Notes: generated by a model not told the origin, from the sequence alone. A stretch of DNA of 64,000 nt from Oceanobacillus alkalisoli (GCF_021556485.1 NZ_JAKGBW010000013.1:49867-113866); one strand, 5' to 3'; positions 38,213-46,718 are shown, numbered from the stretch's first letter. Made by a program: numbers and translations.

Positions 38213-39046
38213 TTAAACCTGTTGTTTGAGTATAATAGAACGAGATAAATCTTTTGCTGTTCCAAGTTGTTGAGGTGCTAAAGAAAAACCGGTGATGTTA
38301 CCCCCAATTATTTGGGCTTGCTGTTTCATATCTTCGGTGGATAGATTAATTGTGTTAATATTAATTTCTGAATCATTAATATCAAAAACCCTAACTGCTT
38401 GCTGGTCTAGGACAGCAGCGAGCTGTACAAACGTCCATTGATCCTTTTCTATAATAGAATTAGAGTGGTTATGCCCATTAATATATATTCCTGTTCCTGT
38501 TTTCTTTTGTAAAACTTCCTGAATTGGAATTTCAGCATCAATGGATAGATAGGGTCTTTCTGAGTTTTTGGTCGTTTGGTGAACTGGATGATGACCAAAT
38601 ATAAGAAGGGGAAGTAAACCAGAATCTTTCACCACATTTTCTAACCAAGTTAATTGATTGGTTTCAAGGGTTCCTCCCCAATTCTCCAAATCCTGATCCC
38701 TAGTTGTATCAAGAAAAGCCAGTGTGGCATGATTAGTGGAAATAGCTTGATAACGTGTTTGTCCAGTAATCGTTAAGACATCCTCTTTTCTATTCCCATA
38801 CACATCATGATTTCCCAAGACATGAATAAAATGTTTATCATATTTACGAATGAAATGGTATACATCTTCTAGTTCCCTATTTGTTCCATAATTTGTTAAA
38901 TCCCCTATTGAAACATAGTAATCTGCTTCGATTTGAAAGAGCCTTTGGAAGAATTGCTCGTAAAATTGATTACGTATTTGCTCCATTTGTTTATCTTGAA
39001 AAGGCAACTCCGGGTAATGTAGATCTCCAAACACTGCAATTCTCAA
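38213..39046 (-). CDS. calcineurin-like metallophosphoesterase
   Basis: 277 residues, no signal peptide. The five metal-binding blocks are present in order: FGDLHYPE, SIGDLTNYG, LGNHDVYG, FGHHPVHQ and INGHNHSN. Enzymes of this group hydrolyse phosphomonoesters or diesters such as cyclic nucleotides and glycerophosphodiesters. It converges on the Ugp-type cluster and is directly downstream of a glpP remnant, so a role in glycerophosphodiester breakdown is likely but unproved. The start is an ATT or ATG-like codon region after AGGAGGAAATATT; the reading begins with TTG at 39046. Confidence 0.85.
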   Translation of the reverse strand: MRIAVFGDLHYPELPFQDKQMEQIRNQFYEQFFQRLFQIEADYYVSIGDLTNYGTNRELEDVYHFIRKYDKHFIHVLGNHDVYGNRKEDVLTITGQTRYQAISTNHATLAFLDTTRDQDLENWGGTLETNQLTWLENVVKDSGLLPLLIFGHHPVHQTTKNSERPYLSIDAEIPIQEVLQKKTGTGIYINGHNHSNSIIEKDQWTFVQLAAVLDQQAVRVFDINDSEININTINLSTEDMKQQAQIIGGNITGFSLAPQQLGTAKDLSRSIILKQQV

Positions 39047-39061
39047 AATATTTCCTCCTAT

Positions 39062-39408
39062 CGATTAAACAAACTCGCATAATAAAGAGGATGCCCTCTT
39101 TCCTTGTTAGACGAATTATCGAGTCCTTCGTAGAGACGATTCCAGCGGATTTAATATGCTTTGCAATAAAATGCACCGATTCTCTATCGTGAGAAAAGCC
39201 TCTAATAAGGTCGGCATGGACAAATAACGGTTTTGGACACTCTTTTAGTGCCGGGACATTCTCTGAAAAAAGTTTAGTTTCCTATCCATTAAAATAATTC
39301 CACTTACCTTTGTATCGTGTGCGATTTCTAAATTATTAGGTGTACATGCCCGCGAGTATTTGGTTCTTTCTTAAGGTCGGTTAAATAGTTGTCATTACTT
39401 ATCAACCC
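39062..39408 (-). pseudogene. GlpP-family antiterminator remnant
   Basis: Reading on the minus strand from about 39345 gives LEIAHDTKVSGIILMDRK in one frame. After a frameshift near 39278 another frame continues KPLFVHADLIRGFSHDR, SVHFIAKHIKSAGIVSTKDS and KEGILFIMRVCLID. This is the body of GlpP, the glycerol-3-phosphate-responsive RNA antiterminator (compare the VHVDLIEGL and GIISTR blocks). The C-terminal quarter is missing and the frame ends in the ribosome site of the phosphoesterase gene. So the gene is dead, but its presence links the cluster to glycerol-3-phosphate metabolism. Confidence 0.7.
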
Positions 39409-39567
39409 CCTTTTCAACTATAACGTATGTAAAGTATAACATTCATTTATTAAACTCAAGTTAATTTACAATAATCTAACATTAGATTTATACTCACTTC
39501 ATACTCCTGCTCTATAATGAAATTTATAAGGAAGATTAGGTAAGCAAAAATTCGGAGTGGAGAAAAG

Positions 39568-39696
39568 TTGAAAGAATCCTTTCATAGACATTATGAAAAT
39601 CCCAACCAACATGGTTTGGTTTACTTTATAGTGCCTATAAAGGGTTTTTTGTATGGCTTGCAATCGGGGATGAAAGTTCTCGAACGAAGAGCCTGA
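39568..39696 (+). CDS. possible 42-residue small protein
   Basis: TTG start five bases after GGAGTGGAG; text includes HGLVYFIVPIKGFLYGLQSG. No family recognised. It lies in the 800-base stretch between the phosphoesterase and csbB-like genes and may be chance. Confidence 0.25.
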   Translation: MKESFHRHYENPNQHGLVYFIVPIKGFLYGLQSGMKVLERRA

Positions 39697-39778
39697 ATAA
39701 AAAGGTATTCTACCTAACCAATACGACGATTAAAACAAGGGAGATATTACAGTTGGGAATGCACCACATGTTATATTA

Positions 39779-39846
39779 TTCTGTTGGTCTTCTCTTTCGC
39801 GCAACGGTCTATCATTAAAGCATTCGTATACAATGGAGTGAAGTAG
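39779..39846 (+). pseudogene. 3' tail of a CUT1 permease gene
   Basis: The last 20 codons read LLVFSFAQRSIIKAF and then VYNGVK before a TAG, the standard C-terminal end of UgpE-type permeases (compare FAQRHIIKAFTYSGG at the end of the gene at 36.4 kb). The frame breaks upstream. It is the stump of a second permease, left three bases before the csbB-like gene. Confidence 0.65.
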
Positions 39847-39849
39847 ATT

Positions 39850-40869
39850 ATGAAAGGTCTAATTACATTATTATTACCTGCATACAATGAAAGCGAAAAT
39901 ATAGATTATCTCTATGATGAATTAATGAAGATAACCAAACAATTGCCTTATCTTGTGGAGTTTCTTTTTATTGACGATGGAAGCAAAGACAATACGCTTG
40001 AAAAAGTTAAGAATCTAGCTCGTTTTTCTAATCACGTTAAATATATTTCTTTTTCCCGTAACTTCGGTAAAGAGGCTGCCATATATGCCGGATTACAGCA
40101 TGCGAAAGGGGAGGCTGTAATCCTTATGGATACGGATTTGCAGCATCCACCTTCTCTCATCCCAGAGTTAGTTCGGGGCTATGAGGCGGGATATCACCAA
40201 GTCATTACTAAAAGAGACCGAAGAGGGGAAACAAGATTCCATAAATTTATGACGAGCACTTTTTATCGCTTAATGAATAAAGTGAGCGATGTGAATTTAA
40301 ATGATGGGGAAGGGGACTTTCGCTTACTTAGTAGAAAAGCAGTGGATGCGTTGTTGCAATTAAGTGAAGGAAACCGATTTTCCAAAGGACTTTACTCATG
40401 GATTGGTTTATCACAAAAAACAATTACCTATCAAAATGTACAAAGAGAAAGCGGCAAAAGCAAATGGTCTTTCTCTTCCCTAATTACCTATGCTCTTGAC
40501 GGGATTCTGTCTTTCAATACCAAACCATTACGTCTTTGTTTTTACTTAGGTACGGTAAGTTTATTTTTATCTTTTATTTATGTGTTGTATATGTTTATCT
40601 CTATTATAATAAATGGAATCAATGTACCCGGCTATTTCACGATTATATCTTCTGTTCTATTTCTTGGTGGTGTGCAATTGCTTTCAATTGGTATTATCGG
40701 TGAGTACATTGGACGGATTTATAATGAAACAAAGAAGCGTCCGCATTATATTGTGAATGAAAGTAATGCAACAGAACTCAAAACGGAGGTCACCGCGTAT
40801 CCTTACCCAAGTAAAATATACCCACAGGGAACAACCAGAACTGAGAAAAAAGAGAAGGTTGGGTTTTAG
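39850..40869 (+). CDS. csbB: family 2 glycosyltransferase (CsbB-like)
   Basis: 339 residues: an N-terminal GT-A domain (residues 1-230) with LLPAYNESENI, FIDDGSKDNT and MDTDLQHPP (DxD) and FSKGLYSWIG, then two membrane helices near 235-300. Such enzymes transfer a sugar from UDP-sugar to undecaprenyl phosphate at the inner face of the membrane. In B. subtilis CsbB does this with GlcNAc for lipoteichoic acid modification. The following gtcA-like and yfhO-like genes complete the same three-part system. The stop overlaps the next start. Confidence 0.88.
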   Translation: MKGLITLLLPAYNESENIDYLYDELMKITKQLPYLVEFLFIDDGSKDNTLEKVKNLARFSNHVKYISFSRNFGKEAAIYAGLQHAKGEAVILMDTDLQHPPSLIPELVRGYEAGYHQVITKRDRRGETRFHKFMTSTFYRLMNKVSDVNLNDGEGDFRLLSRKAVDALLQLSEGNRFSKGLYSWIGLSQKTITYQNVQRESGKSKWSFSSLITYALDGILSFNTKPLRLCFYLGTVSLFLSFIYVLYMFISIIINGINVPGYFTIISSVLFLGGVQLLSIGIIGEYIGRIYNETKKRPHYIVNESNATELKTEVTAYPYPSKIYPQGTTRTEKKEKVGF

Positions 40870-41258
40870 TGATTAGAATTTTGGAAAAGCTGCACACGCA
40901 AAAGGAATTTCTCCGTTTTGCGTTAGTGGGAATCTGCAATACCATAAATTATTATATTCTATATCTATTTTTTCTTGAGTTAGCTAATATTCATTATTTT
41001 ATAAGTCATTGGGTCGCGACACTCATTAGTATGGTTATTTCCTACTTTTTGAACGTTTACTTCACTTATAAAACCAAGCCATCTTGGAAATCTTTCTTTA
41101 TGTTCCCGTTGACACAGGTGGTCAATATGATTGTTCAGGCCATTTTCTTGGCTGTATTTGTAGAATTTATTGGGATTTCCAGTGTTATCGCTCCATTCAT
41201 TGCAATTATTCTCACAGTGCCGATTACTTTTGTTATAACAAGGAGAGTTTTAAACTAA
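40869..41258 (+). CDS. GtrA-family membrane protein (GtcA-like flippase)
   Basis: 129 residues, four membrane helices, GTG start overlapping the TAG of the previous gene. The GtrA fold begins FLRFALVGICNTINYYIL and contains YFLNVYFTYK near residue 60. The family is believed to move undecaprenyl-phosphate sugars across the membrane. Its place between the glycosyltransferase and YfhO fits that task. Its stop directly precedes the next ATG. Confidence 0.87.
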   Translation: MIRILEKLHTQKEFLRFALVGICNTINYYILYLFFLELANIHYFISHWVATLISMVISYFLNVYFTYKTKPSWKSFFMFPLTQVVNMIVQAIFLAVFVEFIGISSVIAPFIAIILTVPITFVITRRVLN

Positions 41259-43883
41259 ATGGGTGATTACAAAAAGAATCAACTTTCAACCAAGAAAATT
41301 TGGCTTCTAGTAATCGTTGGATCTCTCATCATTGCAATCTTAAGTCATCTCTATTTTATCTATCAAAAGAGTGACGGCATCCTCATGGCTGGCTTTAATG
41401 ATGGCTTAAGTCAGATGATTCCATTTAAGAAGTTTATTTATGATGCATATACGAGTGGGAATTTCTTTTATTCCGACTCCTTTGGCCTTGGTGGGGGCAT
41501 CTACTCCCAACTAGGCTATTATTATTCTACCAATTTATTCTTTCTATTCTATGTTGTAATCATATTTCTTTTAGAAATACTAGGGGTAATCGAACATCCT
41601 GATATTACCTTTTGGGCAAACGCTATTTTACCAATGAGCATTTTTAAAATAACTATTGCTTTAATTGTTACTATATACTACTTCAGACAAATAAAATTTG
41701 GATTTTTAGCCTCTTTTTTAGGTGCAGTTGTGTACGCGGTAAATGTACTCTATTTTCGCCATACCATGTATTGGGATTTTTTCAGTGATGCTTTTGTTTG
41801 GTTTATTCTTCTGTTAATCGGAATAGAAAAAATCATTCAGAAAAAGTCGGGAAAGCTATTTGTAATTGCGGTTGTTTGTAATTTGATTACCAATTTTTAT
41901 TTTTCTTACATAAATTTTATTTTGGCATTGTTTTATATCTTACTGCGTTTTCCTATCCGATTTTTTAATGATGAAGAGAAAGTGTCAAAGCAGCTTATTC
42001 GCTATATATCCTTAGGTATTATTGGATTTTTGATTAGTTCCTTTGCTTTTATCCCAGCTGTTATGGGGTATTTGGATAATTATCGACCGGAATTTTCCGA
42101 CTCAATCCCATTGTTTACACTAACGGATAATATCCTGTTTAATAGTCGGGTAATGTTTCTGCCTATTTTTATTATCATTCTTGTTTGTATTCGGAAATTT
42201 TATAAGCATCCCATCTTCCGATTCTTTGCAATCACTTCCATAATTGGAACAATACTACACTTCATTCCTGCTGTAGGCAGTATGTTTAACGGATTTTCTG
42301 CACCACAAAACCGCTGGGAACATATCGTAGGACTTGCATATGGAGGGATAACTGCGTTCACATTCCACTATATAAAACAAATAAAGTTACGACATATTAG
42401 TATTGGAGTCGGCCTCTATCTATTCGTGTCAATCGGAATCGTTTGGTGGGATGATTTTGAATTTGATCGTCCGATCCGATTTGTTATTCCAATTCTATCT
42501 TTTATGATGGTAATCATTTTATTGGGGATGAAAAGGTTTTCGTCTACTAAACAAAAAAGGATATTTTTTGTTAGTGTAACGCTATTCATGATGCTTATCG
42601 CTAATACATTCCAATCCGCTAGACTGATGATTCCGCCAAAGGATAAAGTATTGGCAAGTGAGGCTGTCATGCAATCCGGACATTATAATTCTAAAGAGCA
42701 GCGTAATATACTTGAGAATTTGGAACAGAGGACAGATATAGAGAACTTTCGCATTGATTGGATGGTTCCAACAAGAAATAACACTCCTATTGTGCAAGAT
42801 TATGATGGATTTAGTATTTACTCTAGTATTTTGAATCAGAACCTATTATTTTTTTACTATGATCGATTACAGATTAGTATGGAAGAAGAAAGTGTTAGCA
42901 GATATGATGGGATGGGAGATCGAACGAATTTATTAAGTATATTAAATGGACAGTTTTATATGCGGGATAAAGCGATTGAAAAAGTTCCTTATGGATTTAA
43001 TAAGATTCTAGAAAGTGAAAACTACCATGTTTATGAAAATGAATGGTTACTTCCTAATTTTCGAAAAACTAATACTTTATTTTCAGAGGAGGAATTTATA
43101 AATCAGCCGATTCTGACAAAAGAACATGCCATGCTTAAAGGGGCAATTGTTGACAAGCAAAAATCAACTGATAAATTACCAGATTCAAAAGAAATTACGG
43201 ATTATAATATCAAGTTAATCAATGCAAATTATGATGATAAAGCATTAGAAGTAAAAGAAGAAAACGGTGGTGTTGAAATCACGCTGACCGATTCAGTAGA
43301 AGCTGGAGATCTTTATCTTTCATTCTATTTGGAAGGGATTAAGAATAACGATAAATACGTGTTAAAAGTAAATGAGTTTCAAACCATTAGGAAAGAAGCG
43401 GATTCGATTTACAGAACTGGCTACAACGACTTGACGCTACGTGTAACCGCAAGTGACAAAATTCAAATCAAGCTGCCAAAAGGAACATACCAGCTCGAAG
43501 ACTTCCATATTTTTCATGAGGACTATCAGTATTTAAAAAATGCCTATATCGAATACGCTGATGAGCGCCTATCCATCAAATGGAACAATGGTCGGGTAGA
43601 AGGCGATGTCGTGAGCGAGGAAAAAGATGAATTAATTGTCACACCTATTCCATACGAAAAAGGCTGGCATTTACAAATAAATGGGAAGTATGTTCCAATG
43701 GAAAAGGTAAACTATGCTTTTATTGGAATTCCTTTAGAAGAGGGAATGAATGATATAAAAATGGTTTACCTGCCACCGTACTTTGGAATTAGTTGTTTAT
43801 TATCTATAATTGGTGTTTCTTTGTTTTGGTATCTAGTGAGAAAGCGGAAGCGTAGAGTAAGTGATTCTAATAAAGAAACTTGA
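41259..43883 (+). CDS. yfhO: YfhO-family membrane glycosyltransferase
   Basis: 874 residues. About 13-14 membrane helices fill residues 15-460, followed by a large extracytoplasmic domain and a final helix near 845. The early loop MAGFNDGLSQMIPFKKFI (near residue 38) has the Asp expected for GT-C type catalysis. In B. subtilis YfhO adds GlcNAc from the lipid carrier to lipoteichoic acid on the outside, working with CsbB and GtcA. The three genes here abut without gaps. The acceptor in this organism is inferred. Confidence 0.87.
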   Translation: MGDYKKNQLSTKKIWLLVIVGSLIIAILSHLYFIYQKSDGILMAGFNDGLSQMIPFKKFIYDAYTSGNFFYSDSFGLGGGIYSQLGYYYSTNLFFLFYVVIIFLLEILGVIEHPDITFWANAILPMSIFKITIALIVTIYYFRQIKFGFLASFLGAVVYAVNVLYFRHTMYWDFFSDAFVWFILLLIGIEKIIQKKSGKLFVIAVVCNLITNFYFSYINFILALFYILLRFPIRFFNDEEKVSKQLIRYISLGIIGFLISSFAFIPAVMGYLDNYRPEFSDSIPLFTLTDNILFNSRVMFLPIFIIILVCIRKFYKHPIFRFFAITSIIGTILHFIPAVGSMFNGFSAPQNRWEHIVGLAYGGITAFTFHYIKQIKLRHISIGVGLYLFVSIGIVWWDDFEFDRPIRFVIPILSFMMVIILLGMKRFSSTKQKRIFFVSVTLFMMLIANTFQSARLMIPPKDKVLASEAVMQSGHYNSKEQRNILENLEQRTDIENFRIDWMVPTRNNTPIVQDYDGFSIYSSILNQNLLFFYYDRLQISMEEESVSRYDGMGDRTNLLSILNGQFYMRDKAIEKVPYGFNKILESENYHVYENEWLLPNFRKTNTLFSEEEFINQPILTKEHAMLKGAIVDKQKSTDKLPDSKEITDYNIKLINANYDDKALEVKEENGGVEITLTDSVEAGDLYLSFYLEGIKNNDKYVLKVNEFQTIRKEADSIYRTGYNDLTLRVTASDKIQIKLPKGTYQLEDFHIFHEDYQYLKNAYIEYADERLSIKWNNGRVEGDVVSEEKDELIVTPIPYEKGWHLQINGKYVPMEKVNYAFIGIPLEEGMNDIKMVYLPPYFGISCLLSIIGVSLFWYLVRKRKRRVSDSNKET

Positions 43884-44056
43884 TATTTACTTAATTTCTA
43901 GCTAACAAAAACAAAATATAAAAGGAAATAAAATTTAATTGAATAAGACGAGCAGTTGGAGAAGATACTTGCAGCAATTGAGAAGACTAGAAAAGGAGAT
44001 AACATTTGAATTTTACCGAATAGATTATGTATATAAAGCTATAAAGAGTAGAAGAG

Positions 44057-44096
44057 GCACAACAAATATTTTAATTCACTTGTTGTGCTATTTTAT
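44057..44096 (+). terminator. terminator after the csbB-gtcA-yfhO operon
   Basis: GCACAACAA / TTGTTGTGC stem followed by TATTTTATT. The 170 bases between the yfhO stop and this hairpin hold no supported gene. Confidence 0.6.
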
Positions 44097-44170
44097 TACT
44101 TATTGATATAAAACGCTTGCCTAATATCTATGTTTCTTGACTTTTAGATAGCGTTATGTACTCCCTAAAG

Positions 44171-44332
44171 TTAATCCTCTGATTTTGCTTTCAGTATATC
44201 TTTTAAAGTCGAATGGATATTTTGCAAACTTATCAAAATAAACCCGAGCATAACAAATGTGACGATTTCTCCAGTAAATATTGATAGTGCTGCTAATATC
44301 ACAGCATATATAGCGTATAAAAAGTTATTCAT
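44171..44332 (-). CDS. 53-residue small membrane protein
   Basis: ATG nine bases after AAAGGTG on the minus strand, ending in TAA. Text: two hydrophobic segments (FLYAIYAVILAALSIF and VTFVMLGFILISL) joined by a short GE turn, then a charged tail KDILKAKSED. Good ribosome site and amino-acid make-up argue that it is real; no family known to me. Confidence 0.5.
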   Translation of the reverse strand: MNNFLYAIYAVILAALSIFTGEIVTFVMLGFILISLQNIHSTLKDILKAKSED

Positions 44333-44569
44333 GTGTAATCACCTTTCTATGCAACAATTTCATTTAATCGGTTATGCATTCCATTAAAAAGTCTTAAACC
44401 AATTTAAACATAAGAATATCATCCGCATATTCCATTTCATTTCATTTAATTTCTTTTATTTTCCTTCCTTCTTCGACAAATCCCATCTTCTAGTTTTCCT
44501 GTTCTGACAGTGATTTTTAGATTGTTATTCGTTACAGCCATAGACTGTTCTCCTTTTATCTATATCATC

Positions 44570-45580
44570 TTAATCTACAAGACTAGCTATTAATTCCGTA
44601 TAAGTTGCTGCCCATTCAGAAAAGGCTAAAGAATCATCCCAAGTAGCCGTTTTCGTTGCCTTTCCATTGCCCCAATCCAAAACTCTCTGATGCAGCATAT
44701 GAACTATTAAACGACTCTTTATGAAACCTTTATCTGTCCATCCTTCAAAATATTTGTTTAGCATGTGCCTGGCAATCTCCAATTCATCATGATTGAGGTA
44801 ATAGGTCACCATTTTAATTAAATCCAAAACGGGGTCTGCAAAATAAGAATTCGTAAAATCAAAGACGCCACTAATGCCCCAGCCGTTTTTCTCTTTATTT
44901 ACAAGGAAGTTTCCTGGCTTAAAATCTCCCATTACAAAAGTTGGTGAATCCAGTCGATGAAAGGATTCTCTAGATTCATTTAGCAATGTTCGAGCCCACT
45001 CCATATCTTCAGGAGTGATTGTTGAATACTTATTCGCATCTTCCAGCCAAAACATTATCCGCTCGAAAAGCCAGTCGGTATAGCTAGGCTTGAAAGGAAT
45101 GCTTTCCATTGTATCTGTGTTAAGTTCACCGAAGTCAGCTACTTTCCATTTGTGTAAAGCAGACAACGTACTTACAATTGATTCAGCAATTTGTAATTTA
45201 TTTTCATTCGTGAGTGTATTTTTCAGCAGTTCAGAATCGATATGCTCTCCCGTTAGGCATGGCATAAGGGCGTAACTCCAACCAAAAATCTCCTCCGATT
45301 CATCAATGATATAAGGGATTGGAACCGGCGTATCTGTCCTTTTCTCGATATTTTCAATAAAGAACTTTTCCTCTTTCAACTGCCCAGGATAAAGAGGATT
45401 TCCTTTCAAAATAAAATCCCCATTTGTAGAGGAAACGAGCATCGTTTGTCCCATTGCGCCTTGTTCTGTTTTTCTGGATGAAAGGAGAGTGCCTAAACTA
45501 AATTTATTAAGCATTGCTTGAAGCTGGGTAGGATGTATAGTACCAAGCTTTTGTGATGCAAAGATTATTTTAGCAGTCAT
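44570..45580 (-). CDS. aminoglycoside phosphotransferase-fold protein
   Basis: 336 residues; ATG 45580 chosen because it is seven bases after AGGTG, the next ATG upstream being too close. A kinase-like fold of the APH/ChoK group: a nucleotide-binding N lobe (GDFILKGNP), the catalytic loop FVMGDFKPGNFLV (usual HGDLHPGN has lost the His) and the metal site GVFDFTNSYFADP (usual IDFxxxxxGDP). It may phosphorylate a small hydroxyl compound; resistance activity is not implied by the sequence. Preceded on the same strand by a HAD fragment. Confidence 0.75.
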   Translation of the reverse strand: MTAKIIFASQKLGTIHPTQLQAMLNKFSLGTLLSSRKTEQGAMGQTMLVSSTNGDFILKGNPLYPGQLKEEKFFIENIEKRTDTPVPIPYIIDESEEIFGWSYALMPCLTGEHIDSELLKNTLTNENKLQIAESIVSTLSALHKWKVADFGELNTDTMESIPFKPSYTDWLFERIMFWLEDANKYSTITPEDMEWARTLLNESRESFHRLDSPTFVMGDFKPGNFLVNKEKNGWGISGVFDFTNSYFADPVLDLIKMVTYYLNHDELEIARHMLNKYFEGWTDKGFIKSRLIVHMLHQRVLDWGNGKATKTATWDDSLAFSEWAATYTELIASLVD

Positions 45581-45606
45581 GTTCATTCACCTATTATTTA
45601 TTTCAT

Positions 45607-45843
45607 TTAAATTTCTAAAGATGAAAGTTGTAATTGTGGATTCGTTACCAATTGTTGATAAACTTTATCCTTCCAGGTGTACCCCGTATTATCGAGTGCT
45701 TTGAATCGATTTATGTATTTATCTTTTGGAATGTGGCGCAACGACTTATTTAAACGCTCGTATTGTTTATCTATGAATTGACTTACTGATTCATCCCTGT
45801 TTAATAGTGTTCCATCCAAGTCAAAAATTACTGCTTTAATCAC
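45607..45843 (-). pseudogene. HAD-family hydrolase, N-terminal fragment
   Basis: 78 codons beginning IKAVIFDLDGTLLNRDES, the HAD motif I with both Asp. Cap-domain text follows to about DNTGYTWKDKVYQQLV, after which the frame ends. Motifs II to IV are absent, so it cannot be an active hydrolase. The gene was truncated before the phosphotransferase gene. Confidence 0.75.
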
Positions 45844-45865
45844 GTTTATCTCTTCCCCGCATAAA

Positions 45866-46081
45866 TTAATTAAATGTCCAGTTTCCTATTATCTGGATTA
45901 ATATAATTACTATCGCAATAACCGGTCCAACAATTAGAATGCCAATCACAAACGACTTCAGCATGCCCCAAAGGATTGAAATGGGCTTACCATTCCTATC
46001 TAAATCATCAATCTTGCTATTTATTTCTTGGATTGATTTATTGATGGTTTTTAATTCTTCTAGTATCTGAATGAATTTCAT
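45866..46081 (-). CDS. small membrane protein with an N-terminal coiled coil
   Basis: 71 residues from the ATG at 46081, reading MKFIQILEELKTINKS and onward. A coiled coil of about 28 residues (EELKTINKSIQEINSKIDDL) is followed by one long hydrophobic segment (SFVIGILIVGPVIAIVIILI). The frame is open 17 codons further up, into the arm of an inverted repeat. No family recognised and the ribosome site is weak. Confidence 0.45.
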   Translation of the reverse strand: MKFIQILEELKTINKSIQEINSKIDDLDRNGKPISILWGMLKSFVIGILIVGPVIAIVIILIQIIGNWTFN

Positions 46082-46184
46082 AATTACCAAAGTCGGCTTT
46101 TCCATCACCATATGTAGTTGGGAACGAACCAACTCAACTACATATGGTGATGGTGAAGCATTAAATACGTATTATGAAATTCAT
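46071..46184. repeat. large inverted repeat, 50-base arms
   Basis: Arms 46071-46120 and 46135-46184 with a 14-base centre. The inner 19 bases (CATCACCATATGTAGTTG region) and the outer 14 (ATGAATTTCATAAT) are identical in inverted form; the middle 16 differ. It includes the start of the coiled-coil membrane gene, so it is an inverted copy of that gene's 5' end. Confidence 0.75.
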
Positions 46185-46302
46185 TAATCTGTTGCTCTGT
46201 ATTCTTTTCTATTATAAGCTAGCTCCTTAGAACTGAATTTACAAATTCTGTTTTGACCTTCTCCTTAGACTGAGTAAAAGAACCGGCAGCTATTTTCCGT
46301 CC

Positions 46303-46383
46303 TTAATCTTTTTTCTTTCTGTACTTTACTCCCATCACGGCTATGAAGATGATAATTAATACAGCTATAATAGAAGAATCCAC
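46303..46383 (-). CDS. 26-residue single-helix membrane peptide
   Basis: GTG start five bases after GGAGGTGG. Text is a DSS start, a hydrophobic run IIAVLIIIFIAVMGV and a basic tail KYRKKKD, then TAA. It follows the 50-residue protein on the same strand with a 14-base gap. The strong ribosome site and inside-positive tail support translation. Confidence 0.5.
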   Translation of the reverse strand: MDSSIIAVLIIIFIAVMGVKYRKKKD

Positions 46384-46397
46384 CGAACCACCTCCGT

Positions 46398-46550
46398 TTA
46401 TTGTTCCTTATTCTCCAATGCACGGACTCTATTTTCCAATTCCGCAATCCTTTCCCGTAACTCATCTGTCGGCTTTTTCATACGTTGAGTCCATCCTCCT
46501 ATGATGCCAAGTACAGCGATAATCACGATAATACCCCCTACTGCAAACAT
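46398..46550 (-). CDS. 50-residue membrane-plus-coiled-coil protein
   Basis: From ATG 46550: one membrane helix (FAVGGIIVIIAVLGIIGG) and then a charged heptad-type helix (DELRERIAELENRVRALEN). This PspB-like layout is common among small envelope stress proteins. AAAGGAG is 20 bases before this ATG; five codons further up (46563-46565) an ATA stands at the ideal distance from it, where relatives would be expected to have ATG. The start is therefore uncertain. Confidence 0.5.
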   Translation of the reverse strand: MFAVGGIIVIIAVLGIIGGWTQRMKKPTDELRERIAELENRVRALENKEQ

Positions 46551-46718
46551 GAGGATGATTTCTATTTCACAGGCTCCTTTCGCTTGTATCTAATCGATTT
46601 CATATGTTTGATAATTTCAGTCTACCCGAAATACCGGAACAACGAAATACCTTCTGAATGAAAAAGCGAGGAAATGAATAGACTCCCTTAAGTTTTTCAA
46701 GTTGTTATCCTTCATCAG

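Noticed and set aside
46265-46465. 66-codon minus-strand frame
   Set aside because: Covers two better micro-genes in other frames that have good ribosome sites and hydrophobic profiles.
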